From contig CAVQIM010000004.1 in assembly GCA_963712595.1 (NCBI GenBank), forward strand, positions 248,001 through 312,000: a stretch of 64,000 nucleotides of DNA, given 5' to 3'. The position numbers and the translations under genes were made by a program. The first letter of the stretch is position 1. Each line of letters begins with the position of its first letter. Positions 63,247 through 64,000 of the stretch are shown in pieces. The stretch is from VRUE01 sp963712595. GTDB taxonomy: Bacteria; Actinomycetota; Thermoleophilia; Solirubrobacterales; 70-9. The notes beneath the pieces were generated by a model. The model was given only the letters and a program-made list of their open reading frames with translations. It was not told the DNA's origin and searched no databases.

Positions 63247-64000
63247 TTTGCGGTGCGGCGCATCTCGCGCAGGGCGAGGGCGCCGAAGAGGGCGAGCATT
63301 CCGAGCAGGGCGACGATGCCGGGCCAGGTTTCCGCCCAGGTGACGCTGCCGACGAAGCCCTGGCGCGCCGCGTCCATCACCTGCGTCACCGGGTTGACTT
63401 CGGCGACGCTGCGCATCCAGGGCTGCAGCAGCGCTAGGGGCGCGTAGGCGGTGGTGGTGAGGATCAGCGCCATCATCCCCGCCTGCATCAGCGGTGCCGC
63501 CGATTGGCTCTTGAAGCGCAGCGCCAGCATCGAGCCCCAGCAGGCAGCGACCGCAGCCATCGCGGCGACCATGAAATAGGTGACGAGCAGCCCGTCGATG
63601 CCCGGCCAGCCGGCGCCGAGGAAGAGGGCGATGGTGAGCACGAACGTGGCGGGGATCAAGGCCCTGGTGCTGGCGGCGAGGACGTTTCCGGTGAGAAGTA
63701 CCCAGCGCGGCGCGGGGGAGACCAGTAGCCGGTCGACCCAGCCCCCCTCGATGTCGCGGGCGAGGTTTACCCCGGCCGCGGCGCCGGTGAAGCCGGCCCC
63801 CTGCAGCATGCTGACCGGGACGATGAAGCTCTCATAGGTGCCGGTGCTGAAGCCGCTCAGCTGGGTGAGCGCGCCGAAGACGCCGTTGAGGCCGAGGAAG
63901 AAGATCGTCGGGGCCAGCACGCCGGGGATCGCCGCCCCGGGCACGCGCAGCAGCTCGTTCCTGGCCCGCGCCATCAGCGCCGCGATCGTCGCCAGGTTCG
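63243..64000 (-). CDS. ABC-2 type transporter permease (may extend past window edge)
   Basis: At least 243 residues with six hydrophobic segments. RNELLRVPGAAIPGVLAPTIFFLGL, then a loop DIEGGWVDRLLVSPAPRWVLLTGNVLA, matches the ABC-2 membrane family (DrrB/NodJ-like drug or polysaccharide exporters). ATG 63974 is one start, but the frame is open to the window end (NLATIAAL before it), so the true start may be outside. The ATPase gene is expected upstream, beyond the edge. It overlaps the GH63-like gene by 4 bp, linking transport and glycoside metabolism (inference). Confidence 0.85.
   Translation of the reverse strand, partial: NLATIAALMARARNELLRVPGAAIPGVLAPTIFFLGLNGVFGALTQLSGFSTGTYESFIVPVSMLQGAGFTGAAAGVNLARDIEGGWVDRLLVSPAPRWVLLTGNVLAASTRALIPATFVLTIALFLGAGWPGIDGLLVTYFMVAAMAAVAACWGSMLALRFKSQSAAPLMQAGMMALILTTTAYAPLALLQPWMRSVAEVNPVTQVMDAARQGFVGSVTWAETWPGIVALLGMLALFGALALREMRRTAN

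Overview
The window is about 70 percent GC chromosomal DNA from a high-GC actinobacterium. The best fit is class Thermoleophilia (Solirubrobacterales or a relative). Evidence: a mycobacterial-type CysO/CysM/Mec cysteine pathway, GuaB3, bifunctional NnrE/NnrD, a c-di-AMP riboswitch in front of an M23 peptidase, many GTG/TTG starts, many genes without a Shine-Dalgarno but with a TANNNT box 6-10 nt before the start codon, and very large secreted proteins with Lys/Arg-rich tails. I see no insertion sequence, prophage, CRISPR array, tRNA or rRNA.

Layout. 1-4.0 kb (minus): sufC (cut by the edge), an Fe-S type Rrf2 regulator with an IscR-like operator, an MFS exporter and a NarL-type two-component pair. 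4.1-11.1 kb (plus): HtpX, a heptad-repeat membrane protein, then a sulfur-transfer cluster: a rhodanese-ThiF/MoeB fusion, the CysO carrier, CysM and Mec. Two exported-protein genes sit between cysM and mec. An identical 19-bp palindromic promoter element precedes both the MoeB-like gene and cysM. 11.1-19.2 kb (minus): a degenerate peptidase-like protein, DUF1802, hydantoinase B/A, L-aspartate oxidase, a coiled-coil protein and a GT4 glycosyltransferase.

19.2-35.3 kb (plus) is the most unusual part. A clear promoter drives five translationally coupled genes (ATGA overlaps) for exported proteins of 1897, 1208, 752, 941 and 393 residues, each with a polybasic C-terminus. They alternate between two paralogous architectures (A-B-A'-B') followed by a small beta-propeller protein and a lone Flp/Tad-type pilin. 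The first gene contains a nearly perfect 846-bp in-frame tandem duplication.

35.3-64 kb is mostly housekeeping: a PIN-domain remnant, rph, rdgB, a CDF transporter, tldD/pmbA, hup, pyrF (apparently starting at CTG), LysM and D,D-carboxypeptidase genes, a PfkB kinase, guaB3, guaA, a possible GxGD membrane protease, an M23 peptidase under a c-di-AMP riboswitch, rplM-rpsI (S9 has a long acidic extension), glmM-glmS, a DUF3352 lipoprotein, acpS, nnr, a CBS protein, alr, cca and infA, then a GH63-like hydrolase and an ABC-2 permease.

Six palindromes of 43-53 bp with long, nearly perfect stems are scattered through the window. Three lie inside or at the very start of open reading frames without breaking the frame.
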